Source of the DNA: Gammaproteobacteria bacterium
GTDB taxonomy: Bacteria > Pseudomonadota > Gammaproteobacteria > Arenicellales > Poriferihabitantaceae
NCBI GenBank assembly: GCA_020027415.1
Contig: JAHRAW010000082.1
Coordinates: 1 to 5,061, forward strand
DNA length: 5,061 bases
Reading direction: 5' to 3'
Part shown: piece after piece, positions 1 through 5,061 of the stretch
Numbering within the stretch: position 1 is the stretch's first letter
Layout: every line of letters begins with the position of its first letter
Notes under the pieces: model-generated
Database searches by the model: none
What the model was told of the DNA's origin: nothing
Seen by the model: only the letters and a program-made list of their open reading frames with translations
Program-made: the position numbers and the translations under genes

Positions 1-302
1 TAATGCGCTATCTTGTGCAGGTATATGCGCCGCCAAAGGGCGTGGTGCTGGATCCATTTATGGGATCTGGCTCAACTGGCATTGGAGCATTGCAACAAGA
101 TTGTAGATTCATTGGAATTGATTCTGCACAACATTATGTGGATATCGCTAACAAGCGAATCAAAGAACATCATGCCATTGCAGAATGTGAGATGAAAGCA
201 TGGAAAATTCAATCGATTCAATCTCACATTTTCGGCGGCGCCACGCGCACTTGCGAGGCTGAGGCTGGCAACGATGCGCGCGGCGCGGTGGCGAAGCCGT
301 AA
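1..302 (+). CDS. Site-specific DNA methyltransferase (N6-adenine/N4-cytosine, beta class), C-terminal part only
   Basis: This is the end of an S-adenosylmethionine-dependent DNA methyltransferase; its 5' part lies outside the window. From the ATG at position 3 there are 99 codons, but that Met is probably internal: the family usually reads leucine-Met-Arg-Tyr-Leu here, and bases 1-2 fit a preceding leucine codon. SAM-binding motif I is seen as DPFMGSGST (residues 17-25 of the visible part), followed by the FIGID strand whose Asp-40 is the usual motif II acid. Motif I near the C-terminus is the beta-class order found in restriction-modification, CcrM-like and phage enzymes, with the catalytic (D/N)PP(Y/W) motif upstream and not visible. 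The fold should end near KRIKEHH (residues 51-57). The remaining 42 residues look non-family, and the last 26 codons are antisense to the neighbouring gene. The low G+C of bases 1-220 hints at transfer. Recognition site and any partner nuclease cannot be told. Confidence 0.9.
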   Translation, partial: MRYLVQVYAPPKGVVLDPFMGSGSTGIGALQQDCRFIGIDSAQHYVDIANKRIKEHHAIAECEMKAWKIQSIQSHIFGGATRTCEAEAGNDARGAVAKP

Positions 303-1045
303 ATTAGTTCATAGGTGATGGCGAGCGGCGCGCCGGGCGGACGCAGACTCGTTAGCGCGTTGTGAAAATCGCGCGCGCGCGCTTTACCGGTGAGTGTTTT
401 GCGGCGAGATTGCATGATATTGATGAACCCTTCGCTGCGAAGGTCGGCATACAACATGCTCGGTTGCGCGTATTCCACCGTCACCCGGTCCACATCCATG
501 ATCGGGTCGGTGAAGCCGCATTGCAGCAGTTGGTCGCCGATGATATGCATATCAAAGAACGGATGCACATGGGGAAGCGAGTCAACTTGTTGCCACGCCC
601 AGCGCAGTTGTTGCAGCGTATCCGGACCAAAAGTGCAGAATAGCAACGCGCCGCTCGGGCGGAGCCTTGGCAACATTGCAGCGAATAAGGCGTTCAGTTG
701 TAACCAAGCCGGTTGCAGGCACATCACCACGCCGTCAAAATTGCCCGCAGCCTTGGCCGCAATCTTCGGTTGCGCGGTCGTTTGCCAATCCACTATGGAA
801 ACTCGTTGCACTTGCACTGCATCGCCGCATGGAAATTCGCTGTCGTCAAAATCAAACAGCAACAACTGGGCGCGGTTGGGGGGTTCGCTTAGTTTGCTTG
901 ATTCGCTTAGTTCGCGCCGATGTTGCGCCAGTTTCCACCGCTCGGCAAGTTCGCGCCGAATGCGCGTCAGCAGATAGTGCAACCCACCGCTAGCGTGTTG
1001 CCATCGCGCTTTGGCGCGTGAGATTTGGCGCAAATCCAGTTTCAA
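224..1045 (-). CDS. BioC-like methyltransferase (malonyl-ACP O-methyltransferase family), degenerate N-terminal half
   Basis: A 273-residue protein from a TTG start. The C-terminal two thirds match BioC/biotin-synthesis methyltransferases: LRPSGALLF (128-136), the CTFGPDTLQQLR stretch (137-148), FFDMHIIGD (163-171), GFTDPIMDVDRVTV (177-190), LTGKAR (218-223) and ITYELIYG (243-250). BioC methylates the free carboxyl of malonyl-ACP to start pimelate synthesis for biotin. The N-terminus (LDLRQISRAKARW) also resembles BioC starts. However, the glycine-rich SAM-binding motif I (LDxGxGxG type) that should follow the first helix is absent; its place is taken by a 13-residue tandem duplication (30-42 and 43-55) and a short LLLFDFDDSEF strand, so the segment before FDGVV (103-107) is shorter than usual. 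SAM binding is therefore doubtful. No ATG is available in frame; an in-frame TGA sits two codons upstream. It is divergent from comF and overlaps the methyltransferase 3' end. It may be a decaying gene or a non-catalytic paralogue, so no symbol is given. Confidence 0.72.
   Translation of the reverse strand: MKLDLRQISRAKARWQHASGGLHYLLTRIRRELAERWKLAQHRRELSESSKLSEPPNRAQLLLFDFDDSEFPCGDAVQVQRVSIVDWQTTAQPKIAAKAAGNFDGVVMCLQPAWLQLNALFAAMLPRLRPSGALLFCTFGPDTLQQLRWAWQQVDSLPHVHPFFDMHIIGDQLLQCGFTDPIMDVDRVTVEYAQPSMLYADLRSEGFINIMQSRRKTLTGKARARDFHNALTSLRPPGAPLAITYELIYGFATAPRASLPASASQVRVAPPKM
881..958 (-). repeat. Imperfect 39-bp (13-codon) tandem duplication inside the BioC-like gene
   Basis: Copy 1 is 958 to 920 and copy 2 is 919 to 881 on the minus strand. 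Both begin with the same 11 bases (CGGCGCGAACT), and by hand alignment about 23 of 39 positions agree. At protein level RRELAERWKLAQH is followed by RRELSESSKLSEP, 7 of 13 identical. The first copy corresponds to the normal BioC helix before motif I; the second occupies the place where motif I would be expected. An 11-bp internal repeat (TTCGCTTAGTT, plus-strand 884-894 and 902-912) lies within copy 2. Confidence 0.65.
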
Positions 1046-1060
1046 GTTTCAAGTTTAAAT
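1040..1060. repeat. 7-bp tandem repeat (TTTCAAG x2, plus a degenerate third unit) at the BioC-like start
   Basis: On the plus strand TTTCAAG occurs at 1040-1046 and 1047-1053, followed by TTTAAAT (1054-1060). A related copy, TTTCAAT, lies at 1066-1072. On the minus strand the units read CTTGAAA. The TTG start of the BioC-like frame (1045-1043) and the TGA that closes the upstream ATG frame (1044-1042) both lie in the first plus-strand unit. Removing both 7-bp units would join that ATG frame to the BioC frame without a stop. Confidence 0.8.
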
Positions 1061-1089
1061 TCAGGTTTCAATTTAATATCCGATTCCAT
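1042..1089 (-). other. Possible 15-codon leader ORF, or original N-terminus of the BioC-like gene, cut by the 7-bp repeat
   Basis: An ATG at 1089 opens a short frame (MESDIKLKPEFKLET) that ends at TGA 1044-1042. The TTG that starts the BioC-like frame is at 1045-1043, so stop and start overlap as TTGA, a layout compatible with stop-restart coupling. No good Shine-Dalgarno sequence is visible before either start. Taking out the two 7-bp units gives the continuous start MESDIKLKPEFKLDLRQI, which has a length and shape similar to the N-terminus of BioC proteins. I favour a disrupted original N-terminus over a true regulatory leader. Confidence 0.35.
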
Positions 1090-1131
1090 ACCAACCGCAT
1101 CACGCAGTCTGAAATCAACCTTCCCTTTCGC

Positions 1132-1848
1132 ATGTCTTCCGTCCGCCTAAATGGAACGCGCCGAATTCTCCGACAAGGCGCGGCGCTCTTGGATGCATGG
1201 TTGCCGACCCGTTGCGCGCTATGCGCCGCCCGCGGCGCGCATGGATTTTGCGCGGCGTGCCGACGACTCTTGCCATGGATTTTAATTGGCTGCGAAGTCT
1301 GCGGCGCGGAGTTGCCGGCGCCCGGCGTATGCGGCGGTTGCCAAGCGCAACAACCCCAGTACGACCATGCGATTATTCCGTTCAAGTATCGCGAGCCGAT
1401 TGCCGCGCACATTCAAATGCTTAAGTATCACAAACAACTCCGCCATGCGAGTTCGCTGGCAACGATGCTCTGCATGCGCGTGTGGAAAAGTATGCACCCG
1501 TTGCCGGAGTTGCTGATACCGATTCCGCTGCATCGCAAACGATTGCGCCATCGCGGCTTTAATCAATCATTGGAAATTGCGCGCCGGGTCGGCAAGGAAC
1601 TGGGCGTCAAAGTCAGTCATGCGTCGCTTGAGAGGATCAAAAATACCGCGCCGCAAACCGGGCTTGGCAAAGCGCAACGAGAACGCAATGTGCAGGGCGC
1701 ATTCCACGCGCCGCGCCGCTTGTCGCATACCCATGTTGCGTTGTTGGACGATGTGGTCACCAGCGGCAGCACCGTCAACGCCGCGGCGCGCGCGTTAAAA
1801 AAAGCCGGCGTGCAAACAGTAAGCGTGTGGGCGGCCGCCAGAGCCTAA
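1132..1848 (+). CDS. comF: ComF family protein (double zinc finger plus phosphoribosyltransferase-like domain)
   Basis: The product is 238 residues from the ATG at 1132, a normal ComF length. ComF/GntX proteins act in DNA uptake and natural transformation in competent bacteria; their biochemical activity is not settled. An N-terminal zinc-binding region has four CxxC pairs (Cys 28/31, 40/43, 54/57, 67/70). The C-terminal half is a type I phosphoribosyltransferase-like domain with PIPLHRKRLRHRGFNQS (130-146), the ERNVQGAF stretch (184-191) and the PRPP-loop signature HVALLDDVVTSGST (201-214). The start at 1132 places about 27 residues before the first Cys pair, as is common. A GTG at 1018 is in frame, but the 38 extra residues are a low-complexity reading of the divergent intergenic repeat. 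No clear Shine-Dalgarno sequence precedes 1132. The gene is divergent from the BioC-like gene and convergent with clpB. Confidence 0.92.
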   Translation: MSSVRLNGTRRILRQGAALLDAWLPTRCALCAARGAHGFCAACRRLLPWILIGCEVCGAELPAPGVCGGCQAQQPQYDHAIIPFKYREPIAAHIQMLKYHKQLRHASSLATMLCMRVWKSMHPLPELLIPIPLHRKRLRHRGFNQSLEIARRVGKELGVKVSHASLERIKNTAPQTGLGKAQRERNVQGAFHAPRRLSHTHVALLDDVVTSGSTVNAAARALKKAGVQTVSVWAAARA

Positions 1849-1886
1849 GAGAACCCAAGTGGTAAATCCATTAAGTTTTCAATCCA

Positions 1887-1902
1887 TTGATTCTTCAATC
1901 AA
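1887..1902. terminator. Weak hairpin between convergent comF and clpB (doubtful terminator)
   Basis: TTGATT (1887-1892) and AATCAA (1897-1902) form a 6-bp stem with a 4-base loop, usable from either strand. It is A+T rich and no T-run follows on either side, so it is a poor intrinsic terminator. It is listed because it is the only local structure in the 62-bp gap between two convergent genes. Confidence 0.22.
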
Positions 1903-1910
1903 CCGAGTTC

Positions 1911-4529
1911 TCAACCAACCCGGCGGCGTGATTTGGCTGGCAGCACCACCTCAAAACCTGCATCCAAGTATTCCACTTCCACGCAATCGCCGGCGCTGAA
2001 TTCGCCGGCGAGCATGCCGGTCGCCACGCGATTTTCTATTTCCGTTTGGATGACGCGTTTCAACGGGCGCGCGCCGAACCCCGGGTCAAAACCGAATTCA
2101 ACCAATTTTTCCAACGCTTGCTCGGAAACTTTCAGCGACAACTCACGCTGCGCAAGACGCTTGCGAAGAGCAGCCAACTGAATTTGCGCGATTTGTTTAA
2201 TTTGCGCATGCGCCAGCGCGTGGAACACCACCAGATCATCAATTCGGTTGACGAATTCCGGGCGGAAATGGTCGCCGACCACCTCCAACACGAATTTTTT
2301 CATGCTTTCATAATCGTCTTTGCCGCCCCGCTCTTGAATAATTTTCGAGCCGAGGTTGGAAGTCATAATGATCACCGTGTTGCGAAAATCCACCGTGCGC
2401 CCGTGCCCGTCGGTCAACCTGCCGTCATCCAACACTTGCAGCAGGATATTAAACACATCACTGTGCGCCTTCTCCACTTCGTCCAACAAAATCACCGAAT
2501 AGGGGCGGCGGCGCACCGCTTCGGTCAAGGCGCCGCCTTCTTCATAGCCGACATAGCCGGGCGGCGCGCCGAGCAAACGCGCCACCGAATGCTTTTCCAT
2601 ATACTCCGACATATCCATCCGCAGCATGGCTTGTTCCGAGTCAAACAAAAATTCAGCCACTGCCTTGCTCAATTCGGTTTTGCCGACGCCGGTGGGACCC
2701 AGAAACAAGAACGAACCAGCCGGGCGATTGGGGTCGGACAGCCCGGCGCGCGAACGGCGGATGGCGTTGGCGACGGCGGCAAGCGCTTCCTCCTGACCGA
2801 CCACCCGCTGGCGCAGGCTGGCTTCCATTTGCAGCAGTTTCTGCTTTTCCCCGGTTAACATTTTTGCCACCGGGATGCCGGTCCAGTTGCACACCACCGC
2901 GGCGATTTCATCTTCGTTGACGCGGTTTCGCAACAACTTCATTTCTTGGTGCTCAACCTGACTGGCGGCTTTCAGTTGCTTATCCAGTTGGGGAATTTTG
3001 CCGTATTGCAATTCCGCCATGCGCGTTAGGTCGCCGCCGCGGCGCGCGGCTTCCAATTCGGTGCGCGCCCGTTCCAGTTCCTCCTTGACATGCTGGTTGC
3101 CGTGCACCGCGGCTTTCTCCGCATTCCAGATTTTCTCCAGTTTCGCGTATTCCCGTTCCAATCGTTCGGTTTCGGTTTGCAAGTCGGCGCGCCGCTGCTT
3201 TGATACCTCATCGGTTTCTTTTTTCAACGCTTCGTGTTCAATTTTCAACTGAATCAATTTGCGCTCCAAGCGATCCATCACTTCCGGCTTGGAATCAATT
3301 TCCATGCGAATGCGGCTGGCCGCTTCATCCATCAGATCAATGGCTTTGTCCGGCAAGTTGCGGTCGGTAATATACCGATGCGACAACGTCGCGGCGGCGA
3401 CGATGGCGGGGTCGGTGATGTCCACGCCGTGATGCACTTCATAGCGTTCTTTCAAGCCGCGCAAAATGGCAATGGCGTCCTCCAAGTTCGGTTCGTTGAC
3501 CAATATTTTTTGAAACCGTCTCTCCAACGCCGCGTCTTTTTCAAGGTAAGTTCGGTATTCATCCAGCGTGGTTGCGCCGACGCAGTGCAGTTCGCCGCGC
3601 GCCAACGCCGGCTTCAGCATGTTGCCGGCGTCCATCGCGCCGTCGGCTTTGCCGGCGCCGACCATGGTATGCAATTCATCAATAAACAAAATAATCCGCC
3701 CTTCCTGTTTGGCAAGGTCGCGCAGCACCGCCTTAAGGCGTTCTTCAAATTCGCCGCGGTATTTAGCGCCGGCAAGCAGCGCACCCAAGTCCAACGCCAG
3801 CACGCGTTTATTCTTAACCCCGTCCGGCACTTCACCATTGACGATGCGCTGCGCCAATCCTTCAATGATCGCGGTTTTACCGACCCCCGGCGGACCAATC
3901 AGCACCGGATTATTCTTAGTGCGCCGCTGCAAGACTTGAATCGCGCGGCGAATTTCATCATCGCGCCCGATGACCGGATCTAATTTTCCTTGTTCGGCGC
4001 GTTCGGTGATATCCATCGTGTATTTTTCCAACGCTTGGCGTTGCTGTTCAGCATTGGGGTCATCCACGGGTTGCCCATCGCGCATGGTTGCAATGGCTTT
4101 TTCCAGGTTGGTTTTGGTGGCGCCGGCGGCGCGCAACAACGCGCCTAACGTACCCGCACCGGAGCCACCGCCTTCCTCAGCCACCGTCGCGAGAACAAAT
4201 AGTTCGCTGGCAAGGTAGCGGTCGTTGCGCTGCTGCGCCAACTTTTCGGCGACATTCAGCAAACTTGCTAATTCGTTGGCAAAGTGCAGTTGCCCGTGAT
4301 TGCCTTCCACCGTGGGCAGACGCGCCAACGCCGCCGCCAAATCGGCGCGCAATTGATTCACCTTGACCTCAATCTGCGCGAGCAACCGGCGCACGCCGCT
4401 ATTTTCTTGCGCGAGCATCGCCGACATCAAATGCAACGGCTCAATGAATTGATGCCCGCGCGCAATCGCCAAACTCTGCGCCTCCGCCAACGCGGTTTGG
4501 AATTGGGTGGTTAGTTTTTCTGCATTCAT
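1911..4529 (-). CDS. clpB: ATP-dependent protein disaggregase ClpB (Hsp100 AAA+ chaperone)
   Basis: ClpB is a cytoplasmic hexamer that works with DnaK/DnaJ/GrpE to pull polypeptides out of aggregates after heat stress. This 872-residue product is complete and slightly longer than the usual 857-865. In order: N-terminal domain (about 1-150); first AAA+ with Walker A GPPGVGKT (212-219), pore-loop Tyr-257 in KYRG, Walker B ILFIDE (280-285) and the ERR arginine-finger region (336-338); coiled-coil M-domain (about 408-540); second AAA+ with Walker A GPTGVGKT (611-618), pore-loop GYVGY (658-662, Tyr-659), Walker B ILLDE (680-684), sensor-1 TSN (723-725) and sensor-2 GARPLKR (819-825). All catalytic residues seen are intact. 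Two small oddities are Pro in the first Walker A where Glu is usual (GEPGVGKT) and a glycine-rich insert near 119-126. The ATG at 4529 gives the family start MNAEKLT; a longer frame to 4640 would run through the promoter and has no homologous N-terminus. Confidence 0.97.
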   Translation of the reverse strand: MNAEKLTTQFQTALAEAQSLAIARGHQFIEPLHLMSAMLAQENSGVRRLLAQIEVKVNQLRADLAAALARLPTVEGNHGQLHFANELASLLNVAEKLAQQRNDRYLASELFVLATVAEEGGGSGAGTLGALLRAAGATKTNLEKAIATMRDGQPVDDPNAEQQRQALEKYTMDITERAEQGKLDPVIGRDDEIRRAIQVLQRRTKNNPVLIGPPGVGKTAIIEGLAQRIVNGEVPDGVKNKRVLALDLGALLAGAKYRGEFEERLKAVLRDLAKQEGRIILFIDELHTMVGAGKADGAMDAGNMLKPALARGELHCVGATTLDEYRTYLEKDAALERRFQKILVNEPNLEDAIAILRGLKERYEVHHGVDITDPAIVAAATLSHRYITDRNLPDKAIDLMDEAASRIRMEIDSKPEVMDRLERKLIQLKIEHEALKKETDEVSKQRRADLQTETERLEREYAKLEKIWNAEKAAVHGNQHVKEELERARTELEAARRGGDLTRMAELQYGKIPQLDKQLKAASQVEHQEMKLLRNRVNEDEIAAVVCNWTGIPVAKMLTGEKQKLLQMEASLRQRVVGQEEALAAVANAIRRSRAGLSDPNRPAGSFLFLGPTGVGKTELSKAVAEFLFDSEQAMLRMDMSEYMEKHSVARLLGAPPGYVGYEEGGALTEAVRRRPYSVILLDEVEKAHSDVFNILLQVLDDGRLTDGHGRTVDFRNTVIIMTSNLGSKIIQERGGKDDYESMKKFVLEVVGDHFRPEFVNRIDDLVVFHALAHAQIKQIAQIQLAALRKRLAQRELSLKVSEQALEKLVEFGFDPGFGARPLKRVIQTEIENRVATGMLAGEFSAGDCVEVEYLDAGFEVVLPAKSRRRVG

Positions 4530-4572
4530 GGATGCGCTGAGAAAAATTGTATCGGTTGCTGAGTTGGTAATA

Positions 4573-4601
4573 AAGTGGGGCTTACAACGCGACGATTCAA
4601 C
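4573..4601 (-). promoter_or_regulatory. Sigma-32 (RpoH)-type heat-shock promoter of clpB
   Basis: On the minus strand a -35 element GTTGAA (4601-4596) and a -10 element CCCCACTT (4580-4573) are separated by 15 bases. The known sigma-32 consensus is CTTGAA, a spacer of about 13-17, then CCCCATNT, so both elements differ by one base at defined positions. The expected RNA start is near 4566, giving a leader of about 37 nt before the clpB ATG. Placement directly upstream of a classic heat-shock gene and just downstream of a terminator strengthens the call. The match is seen in the sequence; the sigma factor is inferred from it. Confidence 0.72.
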
Positions 4602-4638
4602 CGCTTGGGAAAGGCTGGCAAGCGGGATGGGGTTGCAC

Positions 4639-4668
4639 AAAAAACCGGGGCGATTCGGCCTCGCCCCC
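4639..4668 (-). terminator. Rho-independent terminator of the outer-membrane protein gene
   Basis: On the minus strand GGGGCGA (4653-4647 complement side: arms at 4667-4661 and 4653-4647) pairs over 7 bp around a 7-base loop, and the stem is followed after two bases by six T residues (4644-4639). It lies about 35 bases after the TAA at 4703, in the right orientation to stop transcripts of that gene, and just upstream of the clpB promoter, so it separates clpB from its upstream neighbour. Confidence 0.87.
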
Positions 4669-4702
4669 GCTGGTTATTTCGCTTGGTTGTCCGCTTTGCC
4701 GC

Positions 4703-5061
4703 TTAAAAGCTATATTCCACTTGCAAGCGGTAATACGGATCGGCGGGGATTGGCTTAAAAGAGCGGTCAATCACGCTGAAATCCACGCCCACATTTTGGC
4801 TTGGTTGCAAGCGAAAACCAGAGATAAAGGTTTCGTTGCTGATGGGCATGGAGAACATGGAGAATTTCCCGTTCCACGAAGTAGTGGCGAGATAGCGATT
4901 AAGCAGGTGGGCAATCGCATAGGAAGCAAGCACCGAAACGGCAAATCTTCGTGGTTGTGTTCGTCCTTTTTTGCCACTGTGGCGAGCGGAATCGCGGGTG
5001 CGTCGCCCTGTCCAAACAGCACATTTAAGGCGGCTACTTGTAATTGCGGGCGGGCGGCTAA
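4703..5061 (-). CDS. Outer-membrane beta-barrel protein, C-terminal part, partial and apparently frameshifted
   Basis: The gene runs in from beyond the window end and stops at TAA 4705-4703. The last residues, YYRLQVEYSF, end in aromatic Phe with alternating hydrophobic positions, the signal recognised by the BAM complex in the terminal strand of outer-membrane barrels. The preceding stretches (FISGFRLQPSQNVGVDFSV, NRYLATTSWNGKFSMFS) also look like strands and turns. Coding character changes frame: from 5061 to about 4940 frame 1 reads naturally (LQVAALNVLFGQGDAPAIPL, later KKDEHNHEDLP), whereas from about 4940 downwards the frame one base back carries the barrel end. In the overlap the second frame uses many rare-type codons (GGA, CGA, AGA, CCA), so I place the break near 4935-4945, probably one lost base. 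The gene could be a pseudogene, contain a sequencing error near a contig end, or use -1 frameshifting. The family was not recognised. Confidence 0.55.
   Translation of the reverse strand, partial: SRPPAITSSRLKCAVWTGRRTRDSARHSGKKGRTQPRRFAVSVLASYAIAHLLNRYLATTSWNGKFSMFSMPISNETFISGFRLQPSQNVGVDFSVIDRSFKPIPADPYYRLQVEYSF

Noticed and set aside
370..382. Alternating CG run of 13 bases
   Set aside because: It encodes the Lys-Ala-Arg-Ala-Arg stretch of the BioC-like protein and is short; ordinary in G+C-rich coding DNA.
390..977. 195-codon open frame opposite the BioC-like gene
   Set aside because: Ser/Cys/Arg-rich translation with no motif, while the minus strand carries BioC signatures. I kept it in mind because the BioC-like gene is degenerate, but nothing supports it.
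1040..1080. Sigma-70 promoters for comF or the BioC-like gene
   Set aside because: A+T-rich hexamers such as TTTAAT (1072-1077) exist, but no acceptable -35 at proper spacing was found on either strand.
1849..1912. GAGAAC (1849-1854) and GTTCTC (1907-1912) as terminator arms
   Set aside because: Only six pairs across a loop of more than 50 bases, with no T-run.
2046..2858. 270-codon open frame on the plus strand within clpB
   Set aside because: It is entirely antisense to conserved ClpB coding sequence, and its His/Gln/Phe-rich translation is typical of a shadow frame.
3234..3983. 249-codon open frame on the plus strand within clpB
   Set aside because: It is antisense to the AAA+ 1 domain of ClpB and shows no recognisable domain or ribosome binding site.
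4625..4632. CCCCATCC (minus strand) as a second sigma-32 -10 element
   Set aside because: No GAA-containing -35 element lies at 13-17 bases; the nearest is about 21 bases away, inside the terminator stem-loop.

Overview
The window looks like chromosomal DNA from a Gram-negative proteobacterium, probably beta- or gamma-proteobacterial. The evidence is a ClpB close to the proteobacterial type, a sigma-32-like heat-shock promoter in front of it, an outer-membrane beta-barrel terminus, and a comF gene divergent from a bioC-like gene (comF commonly sits beside bio genes in proteobacteria). Both ends of the window cut through genes. I see no tRNA, rRNA, CRISPR array, insertion sequence or convincing new multi-gene system.

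Layout. Positions 1-302 (+) hold the C-terminal end of a beta-class DNA methyltransferase. By hand count the first 220 bases are about 43% G+C, clearly lower than what follows. Its 3' end overlaps tail-to-tail by 79 bases with a BioC-like methyltransferase gene (224-1045, -). That protein keeps the BioC C-terminal hallmarks but lacks the glycine-rich SAM-binding motif I and carries a 13-residue tandem duplication just ahead of where the motif should be. Its 5' end is also irregular: an ATG frame stops at a TGA created by a 7-bp tandem repeat, and the BioC frame begins at a TTG overlapping that stop. The gene is either decaying or translated in an unusual way. Divergent from it, 1132-1848 (+) encodes ComF. 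A 62-bp gap with only a weak hairpin separates comF from the convergent clpB.

Positions 1911-4529 (-) encode a complete 872-residue ClpB disaggregase. Upstream of it, 4530-4702 holds a sigma-32-like promoter (4573-4601, -) followed, further upstream, by a strong intrinsic terminator (4639-4668, -) that ends the preceding gene. That gene (4703 to the window end, -) encodes the C-terminus of an outer-membrane beta-barrel protein and appears frameshifted by one base. A dnaX-type slippery heptamer lies close to the frame change.

The genes do not form one pathway. clpB is an isolated heat-shock unit with its own promoter and an insulating upstream terminator. ComF and the BioC-like protein are the divergent comF/bio neighbourhood. 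The methyltransferase fragment looks like the edge of compositionally different DNA. The points most worth checking are the degenerate BioC-like gene, its 5' repeat, and the frame change in the barrel gene.
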